Below are positions 14,495 to 27,500 of a DNA stretch of 64,000 nt, piece by piece. The notes below the pieces were generated by a model that saw nothing but the letters and a program-made list of their open reading frames with translations, searched no databases and had not been told where the DNA came from. Position 1 is the stretch's first letter, and every line of letters begins with the position of its first letter. Made by a program: the position numbers and the translations under genes. The DNA comes from Pyrocephalus nanus (Eukaryota > Chordata > Aves > Passeriformes > Tyrannidae). Where the stretch lies: assembly GCA_038380795.1 (NCBI GenBank), contig CM076267.1:7919501-7983500 (forward strand). The letters are read 5' to 3'.

Positions 14495-17400
14495 CTTTTT
14501 TTGAGATATAATATTTTACTTGTTTGGGGGATTTTTCTTCAACATAATAAGAATGGAAGAAATATGTTACTATCTTATGACATTTCACTAAAGTTAGGTT
14601 CAGTAGGAATATGTGAAAATACCCTTTTGGCCATAAATGACTGTGCCAGTATTTATATAGACTTCTTCTGTTACATCATAGTAACTTGAGTAAAATCATG
14701 TTTTTATCTGCTGCTTTGTCATCTTTTTCTGTCCTTGGCATTGCTTGCTTTAGTAAAATACTTTAGGAATTTTCTTTAATTATGGCAAATGAATTGTTGA
14801 TTTCCTCTAGATGCTAATGATGCATGGGCTTACTGGAAATGAGCTGTTTTCTGTATTTCCATGTAATCCTGCAGGCAGTCTTCACGATGCAGAGATACCT
14901 TTTCATAATCAGACAAAAATCTCTTTAGTTTCAAGATGAGACTTTTGTGAGGAAAAGAAGAAATAGCATGGTGTGAATATTGAAGCTTTGGTCCGATAAG
15001 AACACAGGGAACATAACCTGAAGTCACAGCAGAGCCTTCAGTGAGACTGAAACCCTCAAAAGGGTGTGTGACTCCTCTTGACAAACAACTGTGTACAGAT
15101 GAAATTTTCAGGGGAGGTTGGAAGAGTGTTGAAAATAGTTTTGTTTAATAAAGCAGCTGTTCATTAGCTGTTATTCTGTTACATGCAGAAATTCCTATTG
15201 GTAGGGATTCTGTAGTTTTCATCTATCTACATCTTCTCAGAACTTTGTTATTCTCCTTAATTCTCCAGGTATTTATGCTGGACTGGAAAAAGAATACAGT
15301 ATTTTATTTCTGAAACTTTGTTAGAAACAAACTATAAAACATTGTGAATACAGGATGAAAAAAGATAACAACTTCGAAATCCTGAGGCTCAGTAAGGTTG
15401 CCTCCGATGCTGCAGTAACTCTACATGGCATTATACCCCTTCATAGAAGTGTTTTGCATTCAACTCAGCTCCCAAAAGCCAAAGCCAAACCCTTGCCTTC
15501 TATAGCTTTTCTCTACATTGTGACTTTTTTAAAGTTCAAATACAAAGCAGTCCTGTCACCCATTGTTATTTTATCCAAGTCTCCCTCTGTCCCAGTTACT
15601 CAACCGTCCTTATGGCACTGTTTTCCATGACCTGCATGTTCCATATTTCCTTTAATATTGTGTACCATGATAGTTTGCTTCCCTCTCCTTGGTTTTCTGT
15701 GCTGAAAATGTGAATGCTGCTGTGTTAGTTAAAAAAAACCAGAGGGCCACAGATTTTCACTTGTGAATGTGCCACACTGTTTTATCAGTTGTGCTGACCC
15801 ATCTCTCTGCTTTTGTGTGTATTGCATGCATGAGTAATGACCAAAATTTTAAACTCATCTGCTGTGATTAGACCTTGGACAAGGATTTTGCCAGAATGCT
15901 TTATAAGTTTTACTTGTTTGTCTAATGTAATAGCTAGCTCATTGTGTTTGAGCAAATGTTACAAGGTACACTGAAAAGTGAATGGGAAGATGTGGAATGT
16001 ATTCTTAACACTGGCTGTAATACATTAAATAGATTCCATAAATGTTTCTGATCTTTTTCTGTAAGTAGTTGGAACTAAGGTTGTTGACAAAGCTGTTCCA
16101 AAATACCCCAAATTACCAAAACTCAGGTCATGAATAGGCACTTGCAGGTCCAGGGAAAATCTCTCTCTCTTTAGAACAAAAGCGATGAAGCTGAAAGAAA
16201 GCACAAAATATTTTGCAAGGTTAATAACCAGTGTGGGTGATGAACACCTCTCAGAATGACTTATTTGTGCACATTTATTGTTTTAGTTTATTTTTGCTTA
16301 GAAAAGGTCAGCTCTGGTTTGTTTTAGTTGTTTTGGTCTAGGTTTGTTTTCAGGTTGGCTCTGCAAAAGGAGAGCTTTGTCTTACCAGTACAGCCTAAAG
16401 AAATAAAAATATGAAAACAGATTGTTCCCATATCCAAATCCTGCACCTGTTCTGGGCAGGGTAATTACTAACAAGCTGCTCTTTTTCTAAAATGCCCATT
16501 ATCCACAGAGCTGATAGAGTTCTGCATTCCTGTTAAAGTGGCATTTTACAGTGACTCGGAAAAAAAATTCCAATGTTTTCATGAATAAAGATATTGACCC
16601 GAGAAAGTAATTGTGTGGCCATAATCATTCAGACAAGAACTGGAGCAATAGGATCTTATAACACAGCAAATGGTAAAGGGAACATGAGGGATGAAAATGG
16701 TAGGTACTTATGCAAATGGCTTATACCTATCCTGTGCCACTTTGTGGATCTGTCTTTTAGTCTCTCTTGCTGTCTAGGCCATGGGATTAGTCAAAAACAG
16801 CTGGAAAGGAATGGACACAATCATTTGATCACAGAATCAGAATGGTTGCTGGGGTAATTTCCCTTCAAATTGCACACTGCACACCCAAGGCAGGTACTTT
16901 TTAATATTAATTGCAAGACCAGCTCTATAAAGAGTTTTGTAAGGACTGCAGCATTTCTGTTATAAGTATCTTGAGTCTGTCTTTTAAAACATCTGAAATA
17001 CAATATGGAACTATTTGTCTATTTTCATTTATCACCTACTCTTCGTGTTTGGGGAATACAAATGGTAAGAGTTTAATGAAGTAGATGCTTTAGGCTTCAT
17101 TAAGTGATATTGTCTTGATACATCTAAGCTACAGAGAGACTCATTCTCATTCCTACTGCAAAGCAAATTGCATTTGCTTTTCCTATCTAATATATTTTGC
17201 CCCTGAAATTCTTGCCAAAACAGGGGAAAGCTGGGATTCTTCTTAGCACTTTCCTCTGTAGGCTTTGTCCTGGTGACAGTACAGGAAGAGTATATTAAAA
17301 AAACCAAAAGACAGAAGAAAGCAGATGATTCACTCAAGGCTTCGAAAGATGCCATCCTGGCAGAGACTGCTACAGGCCATGGCTCCTCTAACTGAGGTAG

Positions 17401-18570
17401 TTCGCCTGCCTTCCACGCCTCAACACAATACCAGGCAGCCACCAGACGCTGCTGCAGCTCAGTGCTGGTGGATTTTCCGTTCCAAACACGCCCAATCTAA
17501 GAGCCAACAGCATTGTGCATCTGCACTCCTGTACCACTGAACACTTCAGCCTGGTAAAGTTCACTCCAGACTGCAGAGACAAAGGCAGAATCTCTTCTTG
17601 CACTTTGAGCTGTACCCACCTCTACCCACAAACTGGTTGAGTTCTTGTTCTTAATTTTTATAGAAAAATGCATATTTTCTATATTTGGCTCATCTCACCA
17701 TTTATCACCTGGGTCATTCGCAGCACGGGCAGGTAGTTCTGGGAGAAAAAGCAGTTTACTTAAAGCCACCTCCAATGTTAGCTTGTCCCTGACAGTCTCC
17801 CAGAGGGGATGCTGGATTTTAACTAACCTGCATCTTCTAGAAAAGCCTGGCAGAGGCACTCTGTAGTCCCCTGGCCAGTGCCCTTACATGTGCCTGCTTC
17901 TACCAGGCAGTCTCCACTGCTTCTGGCATTATTTCCATTGTAGAAATTGTACTGTGCTTTACACAAATAGCTTTCCAAGAAATCTGGAAAATGCTATTAA
18001 GATAATTCACAAACATGACTTATTAATGCAGCAGGTTGTGCCAATATTTTCCTTTTGTTGTCTTAAAACAACCTTAGTTGTACATGTTTACTAGAAAAAA
18101 AAAATGCCTTAAAGACTTCTTATCCCACTGATTAACAATAAAACTGTGCAAGTCAGTAAGTTTTAGGAAGGAAGCTATGATTTTCTTTCTGGTTATACTG
18201 TTTACAAGAAAGAATGTAAGTCTATTCAGGTAGAAATATGGAAATATTTGAGGGTTTTTGTGTTTTCTTTAAGATACTAATTCTCTTAATTTTAAATGTT
18301 TCTTTTTCCCAAATTGATATCTCCAATACTATTTAAAATATGCACTTGCTTTTCTATGTTAAGGGATAAAAAATATTTCCAAATGAAATACATTTAATAG
18401 AACATAGTTTCACATTGTTGTTCCTATTGTAGCAGGAACTTGGGTCATATCTTGTCACACAGCTATTATGGAGGTAATTTTGTAGGGTTTTTTTGGGTTT
18501 TTTTAAGATGAAAGATCCACATCATGACCTGCATTTCATTCAAAAATAGAGAACAACAATTCAGAACTGC

Positions 18571-19720
18571 TGAATGTTGGTGTATGGGGGGAAAGCAAGA
18601 GACATCGTCTGCATGGGCTTGTGCAAGGCATTGAACACTGTCCCACATGGCATCCTTGTCTTTGAGCTGGAGAGGTGTGGGTTTGGCAGATGGAACACTC
18701 TGGATAAGGAATTGGCTGGATGGTACACTCAAGGAGTTGTGGTCAATGGCTCAGTGTCTGAGAGGAGAGCAGGGCCAGGTGGTGTTCCTCAGGGGTGGGA
18801 CTGGGGCTGTTTAACATCTTTGATAGTGACATGGACAGTGGGATTGGAGGCACTCTCGGCAAGTTTGCCAATGACACCAAGCTGTGTGGTGTGGTTGACA
18901 CTCTGGAGGGCAGGGATGCCATCCATATGGATCCCAAGATGCTTGAGAGATGGGCCTATGAGAACCTCAGGAAGTTCAGAAATGCCAAGGGCAAGGTCCT
19001 GCACAGGGGTTGTAGCAATTCCAAACACAAATAAGACTGAGTGAAGAGTAGGCCAACCTTGAGGAGAAGGACTTTGGGGGGTGCAGGTGGATGAAAAGCT
19101 CAGTGTGACTTGGCAATGTGCTCTTGCAGCCCAGAAATCCAGTTGTATCATGGGCTGCATCCAGAGCTGCGTGGGCAGCAGGTCAAGGGAGTTGATTCTG
19201 CCGCTCTACTCAGCTCTCAAGACCTCACCTGGAGTGCTGCATCCTGTTCAGGGATGAAGGACCTGAACCTGTTGGAGGGAGTCCAGAGGAGGCCACGAAT
19301 GTGCTTGGAGGGCTGCAGTGTCTTTTCTGTGACAACAGGCTGAGAGACTTGGGACTGTTCAGTCCAGAGAGGTTAAGGCTCTGGAAAGACCTTAGAGCAC
19401 CTTCTAGTACCTAAAGGGGCTATAAGAGAGCTGGAGTGGGACTTTTTGCAAGGTCGTGGAGTGACAGGACAAGCGAGAATGGCTTTAAACTGAAAAGGGA
19501 AATGTTTACATTAGACATAAGGAAGAAATTCTTCACTGTGTCAGTGGTGAGGCACTAGAACAGGTTGCTGAGAAAAGCTGTGGATTTCCTAGCAGTGTTC
19601 AAGACCAGGCTGGATGGGGCTTTAAGCAACCTTGTCTAGTGGAAGGTGCTGATGGCAGGGGGGTTGTAATGAAATGATCTTTAACGTCCCTTACAACCCA
19701 AACCATTTTATGTTTCTATG
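18571..19720 (+). mobile_element. CR1 LINE, 5'-truncated copy with its 3' end
   Basis: This is the 3' part of a CR1 non-LTR retrotransposon, decayed and non-functional. The + strand decodes in shifting frames into the CR1 ORF2 reverse transcriptase: a DIVC...KALNTVPH block at about 18604-18645, VVVNGSVS and GVPQG near 18738-18792, then after a frameshift LFNIF, SGIGGTLGKFANDTKL and ERWAYENLRKF to about 19000. The catalytic FADD-type box reads FAND, so one catalytic Asp is lost. The later LLEGVQRRP block at about 19273 and a region equivalent to 'GNGFKLKEG..RLDIRKKFF' at 19478-19530 match the C-terminal part of CR1 ORF2. The copy ends at 19720 in the ATTCTATG-like terminus typical of CR1, here slightly diverged. 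The 5' truncation is the usual outcome of target-primed reverse transcription. Confidence 0.92.
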
Positions 19721-22700
19721 CCCTAGACTATGATATTCAAAGCCATATCTTGCTAGTGCTTAAAAGATTTTTATACTTGCAGTGAATCAGTTTGTCATCA
19801 GTCTGTAAGTTCTATTTGGAGAGGGAGTATATATTTGGAAATCAGCCTGGAAAAGGAGAGAGAAAATGCTTCAGCATATTTGACTTATATTTGCCTTCTG
19901 TGTTTTTTTGCTGGGTATATTTTTTTTCAGCATTTCCTACTGAACTACTTTGTTTTGCAGTGGTGAGTGGGATTTAACATAGAGAGATGCTGAAGGGTTG
20001 AGATGACTCATGCTTTCCTTTGACAGCCTCAACCTGTCACCCCTTTCACATCCAGTCTGAAGGTTTTTGTTTTAATCTTTCTTTTGGTTACTACTGCAGA
20101 AATTGCAACCTCTGTAAGGTTAGAGCATACATGTAGTACATGTTTTTTTAAGACCAGTGTTTTCTTTTAGGTTTTTTTTCAAGAGATATTAAATGGAGAC
20201 AATCACAAAGCAGAAACTTGAGGCTCTTAGACTACAATGTCCATTTGGTTATATGTGCCGAGTTCCCTCATGCTGATAAATAAAAGCTCTTGGCAGGAGT
20301 AGGCATTAGGTTCTCTAACATTGGTGTACAGTTTTTTGTGCATGCAGTATTTAATTTTTCTCTTTGTAGCTGTGTTTTACTAAGGTATTAATCACAAATT
20401 GCATTCAGAAATATACATTACGTAAGGATTTTTTTTGGCAGCAATGCACTTAAATGGTTTGTGGAAAAGCTACTTTAAATAATGAGAACTTGCAATTGCG
20501 TTATGCTTTGAGCAGCCATTTTCTGATTCATTAGAGGTGGATTGTAAAATCTATAATAACATAACAGATAGTGTTATGTATAAACCACCATATTCAAGAG
20601 TTGGTATTTTTTCAAACCACATTAATAGAAGAGCCTATTTAGAAGATTAGATCCTTAAATCTCCATCTGTGTGTTCAGTTGTTATGTGCCAGTTTGCAGT
20701 TAGTTATGGGGAAACTGTGATGTCAAAAGCTTCTCATTGTGTGGTTCTCTGTGATGTTTCTTTTTGAATGCCTCTATCTTCTAGTCAGTCTCAAAAAAAC
20801 CAGCTTCTGTCTTGCCACAGTCCAACCATCTATTTATCTGCCTTTTGCTTATGACCATTTTTAAAGGCAGTGTGAGGCTGAAACTATTTTATTGTTGAAG
20901 AACAGCAGCTTACTCTGTTTCAAAACTTTCTAGTTAAGGTCCAAGAGCTGAATTGGTTAACATCAAAAGAGTTGATTGAATATGTCCTTCATATTAATTT
21001 TACCATGAATTCACCTTATTATAGTAATTTTCTAACATTTCATCAAATATTGGATGTTTGTGTACAAAAACTTTATAAATGTTTTACAAGAATGTTGTCA
21101 CTCAATAAAAAAACCAACGTCATGACCTTTTATAAATTCTAATATAAAATAACTTGATACAACTCATAAATTTTATCCAAATATTGAAACCAAGTGCTTT
21201 AATGGGAGATGGAGTTCTTTGTATGCCAGTCTCCAAGATTTCAGCTATCTGAGAGCTCTCTTCTTTCTCACTGGGGGTACCTGTAAGCTTTGAATGATCA
21301 ATACTTGATTCAACTGTTTGCTATTCTCGTTGCAAAAATTTGCACAAGTATTTCGAATGAAACCTTATTTTTAGAAACTGAACAATAGTTATGTCTGCAG
21401 AGAAGAACCTTTTGAATAACGAGGACTTGGTACAATTTTTAGAGGCTTTGGTACATCCATCAAGTTATACAGCTTCTGTCATTTGAAGCCAATCTTTTGG
21501 AATAGGGTTTCACAATGCTCAGAGGGAAATTACTGTTTTCTCATCACCACTTGGTTTTATGAGCTGCTAGTTCTTTAATCTGTCAAATGTCATATAGATA
21601 AGGCTAATACCGTTACGTTTAGAGTAAGTTTGTGTTTTCTAGACTGTGCTCTTAACATTAAAATAATTCTTACTTAAGGGAAAATAATAGCTTGGGTATG
21701 AATTTAAATGCAGGACTCAGAAGTTCTGTATTTTTATGAAAAGGCTGTGGATCATTGCAGTGTCAGTGTGGTCAGGGCTATCCAGAAAGGATTGAGCCAT
21801 GCAATCCTCATATCCTCAGCATCACCAAAGAGGCTCGTGAAGCCACCATGCAGGCCTTGAAAACGTGGTCTTTAAGGCTTGTCAGGAAGCTGCTGTGATA
21901 GTTTATGTTTCACAGGGTGGGAAGGGACCTGAAGGAGCTGAAGAAAATGAGGGGTGCAGGCAGGCTTGCATGGGGCTGGGAACCAGGGCCAATGGATGGA
22001 GAATGGAGATGGATTCCAGGAGTTCCTGCTGACACCATTTTTTCCTGCTGTGGGCCGAGGAAAGGAGTCCTGATCTTCACTTAAAAACCCACTGGCATCA
22101 AAGATGTGTGGTTGGTCGTGGTAATCAGGTTCTTTTGCACGGTGATTCCCGGGAAAACTGAACAGAGTTCAGTGTGGGAGGGACTGGCCTTCATGTGCTT
22201 GTCTTTCCTGAAAAAGAGGATGAGGGTGAGAAACTGTCTTTTACAGGCAGAAATGAACATCTGAGGGGATGAAAAGATATTAAAAAGTTAAAGACAGTGT
22301 TGGAGCTGCTGCTGTGGGAGATGTGTGGTGCTGAGGTTGTGTGTGCCAGATAAGAAGTCACAAGAGCATTGCAACTTTCTGTTCAGACTTTTCACACTCA
22401 TTATAACTCAGAAAAGCAAAATGAAATAATACATATGTGAAAAAAGTTTCGACATGCTTTTGGAAGTTTATAAAACAGAGCAAGGAGGTGCTAAGTTGCT
22501 TTCCTGCAACTTAGTCCTCCCCATAGAACAAGCTGGCTGAAGTGGCAGTCCTCATCCCTCTGCCCTCTTGTCCAGTGGAAAAGACGAAAGAGCGTTCTCG
22601 GTGTGAATCACGGGATTGACAAAACCAGTACTGAGGATCAAATAGGAGAGACTCCACATAATGTCTCATCTTTCATGGCACATTCCCCCCCGTGCTTTCA

Positions 22701-22874
22701 GTGGAGAGGCAGCCTCGCAGGGCTCTGCTGGTGCATGTCCTGGCAGTGGGAGGGGGAGAAAGGCATTTACATGCTGTTGTCTTCAAGGGCAAATGTGAAC
22801 TAAAGCCATGTTTTTACTCCCCCTGGTATTTAGTTGTAGCTTAGTGGGAGCTTGTGCTGATTGTGGAGCGCTTG

Positions 22875-22934
22875 TATAAATACCTCACCTTTGTAAGTAG
22901 GATGAAGTGGGATCTTCTCACAAGTTCCTCCCAG
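22875..22934 (+). promoter_or_regulatory. TATA-like box followed by a short ATG frame (weak first-exon candidate)
   Basis: A TATAAATA octamer at 22875-22882 is followed 20 bp later by an ATG at 22902. That frame codes for MKWDLLTSSSQ and reaches CAG/GT at 22934/22935 in phase 0, the phase required by the DPP10 exon about 920 bp downstream. The donor beyond GT (GTTCTT) is poor and the ATG lies too close to the expected start site. The match is probably coincidence; it is listed only because DPP10 uses alternative short first exons. Confidence 0.08.
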
Positions 22935-23855
22935 GTTCTTTTTTTCGCAATCTTGCTGTAACATTTAATTTTTTGATACTGAAAGTATGAGTAATTGTGG
23001 CAGAGAAACATTTATGCTTTCAAGATATAGATAGAAAAAAACCATTGTTTTCTGTAAGGGAAAGTTAGGGATGTAAGAAACAATTGTATTCTTTTTGTCA
23101 TTCTGTTGTTAGATGTTTACATGCTGTTTGGTCTTAAAGTGTACCATGAACACAGACAATGCATTGCTATTACTGACAAACCTAAATGGTGCCTGGCAGG
23201 AGGTAAACATGTAACCACAAAGGATGTAGGTTTAAGTGCACTAGTAGTTACAGAAGCATCCATTTAACATTTGTTATAAGCTACTGTTGTTTTTTTATAA
23301 CTAATAGGGGAGCAGTTAACAGTTGATTTACTGTATAGGGAAAAAGAGCTTGTAGCTTCAGATGGAATATTTGCAGCCTCAGGCAGTTTTGTTAATGTTT
23401 TCTATTACAAATAAGTTTAATAGCGTACATTAAAAAGGATGTGTATTTAAACCTTTATGGTCCATACCATGTTAGGTAGAATTACAGTAAATTGCTACAT
23501 TTCATTTCTGTAATTATCTTATAAACTGCTAGTGATACTGTCCTGAAGTTTATGTTCAGCACATTTGAACACAGGTTGCATTTTGGACAGCTTGCATCAG
23601 ATCATTTGATTGTCTCTTAGGGGTATAAAATTACGTATATATATTAAAAAAAAGAGAGGGTTCTATTAAAAAGTGTGAGAGTTACACACCTTTGGATGAC
23701 TCCGTGTACTGTGGAGAAGGGAGGGATCATGAGCACCTCCCATGCTGTGATTATGGGTATGCACTGAGCAATTTTCCTATCACTAATAGCTCTAGAAATG
23801 TATGTTTGTGAAACATGGTCTTCTCCTTTTATTTTATTTTTTTCCATTCCTGTAG

Positions 23856-23970
23856 GAACTTGGAAGTAACAGCCCTCCGCAGAGGAACTGGAAGGGAATT
23901 GCTATTGCGCTGCTGGTGATTCTAGTTGTTTGTTCACTCATCACTATGTCAGTCATTCTTTTAACCCCAG
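23856..23970 (+). CDS. DPP10: DPP10 transmembrane exon (first common exon)
   Basis: This 115-nt internal exon starts in phase 0 and ends in phase 1. It encodes 38 residues beginning [14 protein letters not shown], followed by a hydrophobic helix of about 22 residues ([11 protein letters not shown]...) and ending SVILLTP. The acceptor has a long pyrimidine tract and TGTAG; the donor is CAG/GTAACC. DPP10 is a single-pass type II membrane protein of the S9B dipeptidyl peptidase family that lacks protease activity and binds Kv4 channels, modulating their surface expression and gating. The cytoplasmic/juxtamembrane and membrane segments encoded here are the parts known to contact the Kv4 channel core. 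The ELGSNSPPQ lead-in matches DPP10 as remembered; DPP6 also has [15 protein letters not shown] but a different flank and a different ending to the helix. Alternative first exons of DPP10 join at this boundary, so the variable N-terminus lies outside the recognised sequence. Identification is very secure although the exon is only a fragment of an approximately 790-residue protein. Confidence 0.95.
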
Positions 23971-24517
23971 GTAACCTACTTTTTCTTTTTTTTTAATCTT
24001 AATAAAGGTGTATGATTCATAATGCAGTCATTAAAAGTAACATATGATTGTTAAAGTATCTCTTGCCCTTGAGCGTTTTTAACTTGTGGCTACTACAAAT
24101 TTCGTGCCTGTAGCGACTCAGCAGTTACTGGGGACCTTGTGGAGCAGAAGGACTTGGGTTTGGCAATAGGTCCTTAGAATTGTGTCAGCCTTGGGATGGC
24201 TACGAGCAGTCCTCATTAGCCCCAGCAGATTTGAGCTGACTTTAATATTTTTTCACTTGGGCTGTAATTTTGTATTCACAGATGAGCTAAGAGAAAGCTG
24301 CGTGTCATGGGAAACAAATTCCCAGAATGAAACTTCTCACTGAATCAGAACATGCACCTTTCATATGTACATGCACAGGCTTCTTCCCCTTTCCTTCTCT
24401 AAAAAACAAAGAGGGGAAATTAATGGTTCAGTCACAGCAAAAAAAAGGAAGAGCACAAATATTAGATAAAAAGAGCAGTTAGACCTATAAAATCATTATG
24501 GTGGTATGTGGTGGTGG

Positions 24518-24533
24518 TTTTTTTTTTTTTTTT
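24518..24533. repeat. Poly-T tract, 16 nt
   Basis: A simple T run preceded by GTGGTGG-type sequence within the DPP10 intron. No associated element was seen. Confidence 0.9.
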
Positions 24534-27500
24534 GTTCTGATATGATTGGAGTTATTTTTCCAAAGACTTTCTTTTTGAAACTGGGTCAGCAACCCTTTAA
24601 CTATAGCTTAGAACCTGAGAAGGCAACACTGCACAAGTTTTTAAGAAAAAAATACCTGTGAATTCTTTTGTCAGTTTTAAAGTTACAGTGTAAAGTGCCT
24701 GATTTGCATGGCATGCCTAGAAGGTAAATATTGCTCTGAGTATGTTCTGCCATTGGACTGCCCCAATTGTGTAAACCAAAGGGTTATTAAAGTACTTTTT
24801 AGTTAAATAATTATTCCATACTATTTGGCCATCAAAGGAAGCCTGCTGGGTCTGTGCATGAGGAAGTGCAGCACCAGATCACTGCTGCTTGAAAGGAGGG
24901 TGGTGAGACTGAATGGAAAAGGATCCCTTGGCAGAGGGAACGACACAACTGGAGAGAGTATATAGGAATACTATGGACTGTTCTGCCTCTTCTGTTCTGT
25001 GTAAATATCTGCTACATATGCCTGGTGCTGTCCAAAGTAATTTCCTGTTTCCACGTTGAATACTTTGAGAAAAATAACAGCAAAGTAGTCTCAGTGTATA
25101 GGAGATTCTTCAGGGAATAATAGAAAGGAGATTTTGAGAGCAAATGGTAGTGTCTCCTGGTACACTTTAAGACAGAAGAATGTCTTCTGTTTCAAGGAGA
25201 GGTAACTTTTTTGGAAGACTTGCAAAAAATCAAATGTTATGCTGGAATCTACAATAGTAAAGATCAGTTGTGGCTCCTATTACCTATAGAGAATTATTAA
25301 TGATGTAAAAAACATAAACTGAAGTCTTTGAAGGCACCCATGGAAAAAGAATAAACAACCTAGGGAAATGTTAGCTTTTTGTTTAAAATATGTTAAAAAA
25401 GCTGAGTGAATTCCAACACCTCCAAGGCTGTTTCAAAATCCAGAGAGCTTGCTTGGAAACTTGCATAAGCTGGGACCTACATTTCATTTCAAGCCATGCG
25501 AATGAAAACTAGTTCTGTCAGCTCAGATTCTCCAAGATATCCCATAGAGACTGGAAAGCTTGATATAAATAAAAACCTTTTTCCCAGAATGATCCAGGTC
25601 CATAAAACTGGGCTTTCTTGCAGGTTGGAAATGCTTACCAAAGAAAGCTTTGGAGGCACCCTGTAGGACAGCTGCTTTCCTTATTTTGACCCTAATCAAT
25701 GCTGTTCCCCCTTCAATTTCATTATTAATTATTATCTTTTTGGAAGAAAATATTTTTATACTCTGCTGGTCTGCTGGCAGGTTTTAAGAACTATAGCTGA
25801 GGCTATTTTGTCATGAAAGTATTTAAGATCACTTTGGGATGTTTGCATTTGCGGGGAGGAGACATTTGGAGACCCCCATCACAGATCTGGCTGTTGCAAG
25901 GTGCTCAGTTCTAAGGTGCTTCTAATCTGTAACTATAAATACCTGGGTTTGCAAATTCTTCTCATAAAATATAATAGGTCTGAATTTAGGTCTTCAGTGA
26001 AATAAGGGGAATTATGTCCTGTGTTACCTTGGGATACTTCAGAGTGCATTGCTTATTATTTCTAGTACTGTTTTGAGCATCAGAGAGTTCTTTCCCTATT
26101 TAGTTCTGCCTGCATGGATGGGTGCTTTTTAGATTTCATGTAAATTCCCCTAAACACTGTACATCGTGCTGCTTCTTTTTATGGAGATGATATTCATTTC
26201 AGATGGTGGTTGCTCAGAAGGCTGATGGAGTTTTTTTGTGTTTTTTTTGAGGCAGAAGTGTGTTTACTGATATGACAAATACAACAGCAATGTCTCTTTT
26301 GCTCAAAGTTATTTATACATTGTTTTGTCCACAATATAAGAAACTCTTAGGTCTCTGTACACTAACAGCTGTCATTTGAATTCTCTCAAACTCTGAGCAA
26401 CAGCTTTCCTGCCTTTTCTAGAAGAGGAATCAATGCTTCCATATGAGATAAGTTTTTAAAAGAAAATGTAAGTTATATGCAAAAGGCTTCAGAGAGGCTC
26501 TAGCTTCCAGTAAATATGGAAATGGTATTAAAACTAAAAGGAAAATCTTTCTTTTTTGTTGCTGTTGTTATTTTTTTTAGTATATTTTATTACATGAAAT
26601 ATAATTTGAATATGCAACAATAAGCAGGAACTGTGTTGAAATAAGAGATGTATTTTAACCTGCTAATATCTTAACTTCTGTTCAAATCTGAAGCATCTGT
26701 GTTGTAATTATGGTTGTGGTTTTGGTAAATTGTACCAACTGTATTAGTAATATTTTGGTACATTTTTATCTTGCTTTTCATCTATAACAATACTCAGAAT
26801 CTTTATAAATGTCTCAGTGTTCTCAACAAAGATATGGAAAAATGGAAGACCAGACCATTCAGTGATGTAAGACATCAGTGGCAGAGTCTGAATGGAATAA
26901 GGACATTCTCTATGGAATAAGGAGTACATTAAATAAACCCCATTGCACCCATCAAGTAGAAATTGCTACACTGCTCCATGCTTGGGAGTAGAAGGCAAAT
27001 ATTCCTGCTAGTTTTCTTCAAAATTAAATAAGTGCTAGGCTAAAGAAAGTGCATGAAGATACAAAAGAACGAGGTTACTCTTGTTAAAGCAAGGAACTGG
27101 AGTGTGGAAAAAATTGGGAGTTTCAGAGTGGGAGCCTGTTCGTCCTCTAGGGCAACCTAATTATGGATCTAGTTATTTTTATTTAATATTTGGAGTTGAT
27201 TGCTTGAGAAGTATTTAGGACAAAACAAAAGAAAATACCTTGTGAATAATCTTATAAATATAGCTTTATAGTAGGAATTAGTGGCCAGTGCAGAAAGAGA
27301 AATAGCTGTTTATGACATGCCATCATTTAGTTTATATGTCAGTATAAATATACCAAAGATATCCTTCTTGTTCTGCTTGTATTTTATTTCATGTTTTCAA
27401 AGTTTCATCACATACCTGCACATACTGAAATATTGATAGGTAGATTTTTAGAGATCAGTTCCTTTAAATCACTCCTGCCTTTAAATCAATGTCTTTTTTT

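Larger units (their letters stand above)
1..23855. other. DPP10: Intron or 5' flank upstream of the DPP10 transmembrane exon
   Basis: This 23.9 kb stretch lies upstream of the exon encoding the DPP10 membrane segment and shows no recognisable protein-coding exon. Its open frames are short, have no family resemblance and often lie over low-complexity sequence. DPP10 is known to use several alternative first exons, often very far upstream, all spliced onto the transmembrane exon; none was recognised here and no CpG-rich promoter is visible. Contents seen: a TTTG-rich tract near 1.1 kb, poly-T runs at 4.9, 12.0 and 14.3-14.5 kb, a possible regulatory block at 9.3-10.0 kb and a CR1 copy at 18.6-19.7 kb. 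A somewhat GC-richer block at about 21.74-22.8 kb has no identified origin. The remainder is unremarkable AT-rich noncoding DNA. Confidence 0.8.

Noticed and set aside
16828..16890. CACAGAATCAGAATGGTT sequence resembling a minus-strand CR1 3' end
   Set aside because: Only about 20 bases match; the expected GGGTTGGAAGGGACC block is not convincingly present.
17032..17603. Minus-strand frames of 136 and 71 codons that could suggest a small gene
   Set aside because: No domain, signal or family resemblance; overlapping frames on both strands in a slightly GC-richer patch explain them.
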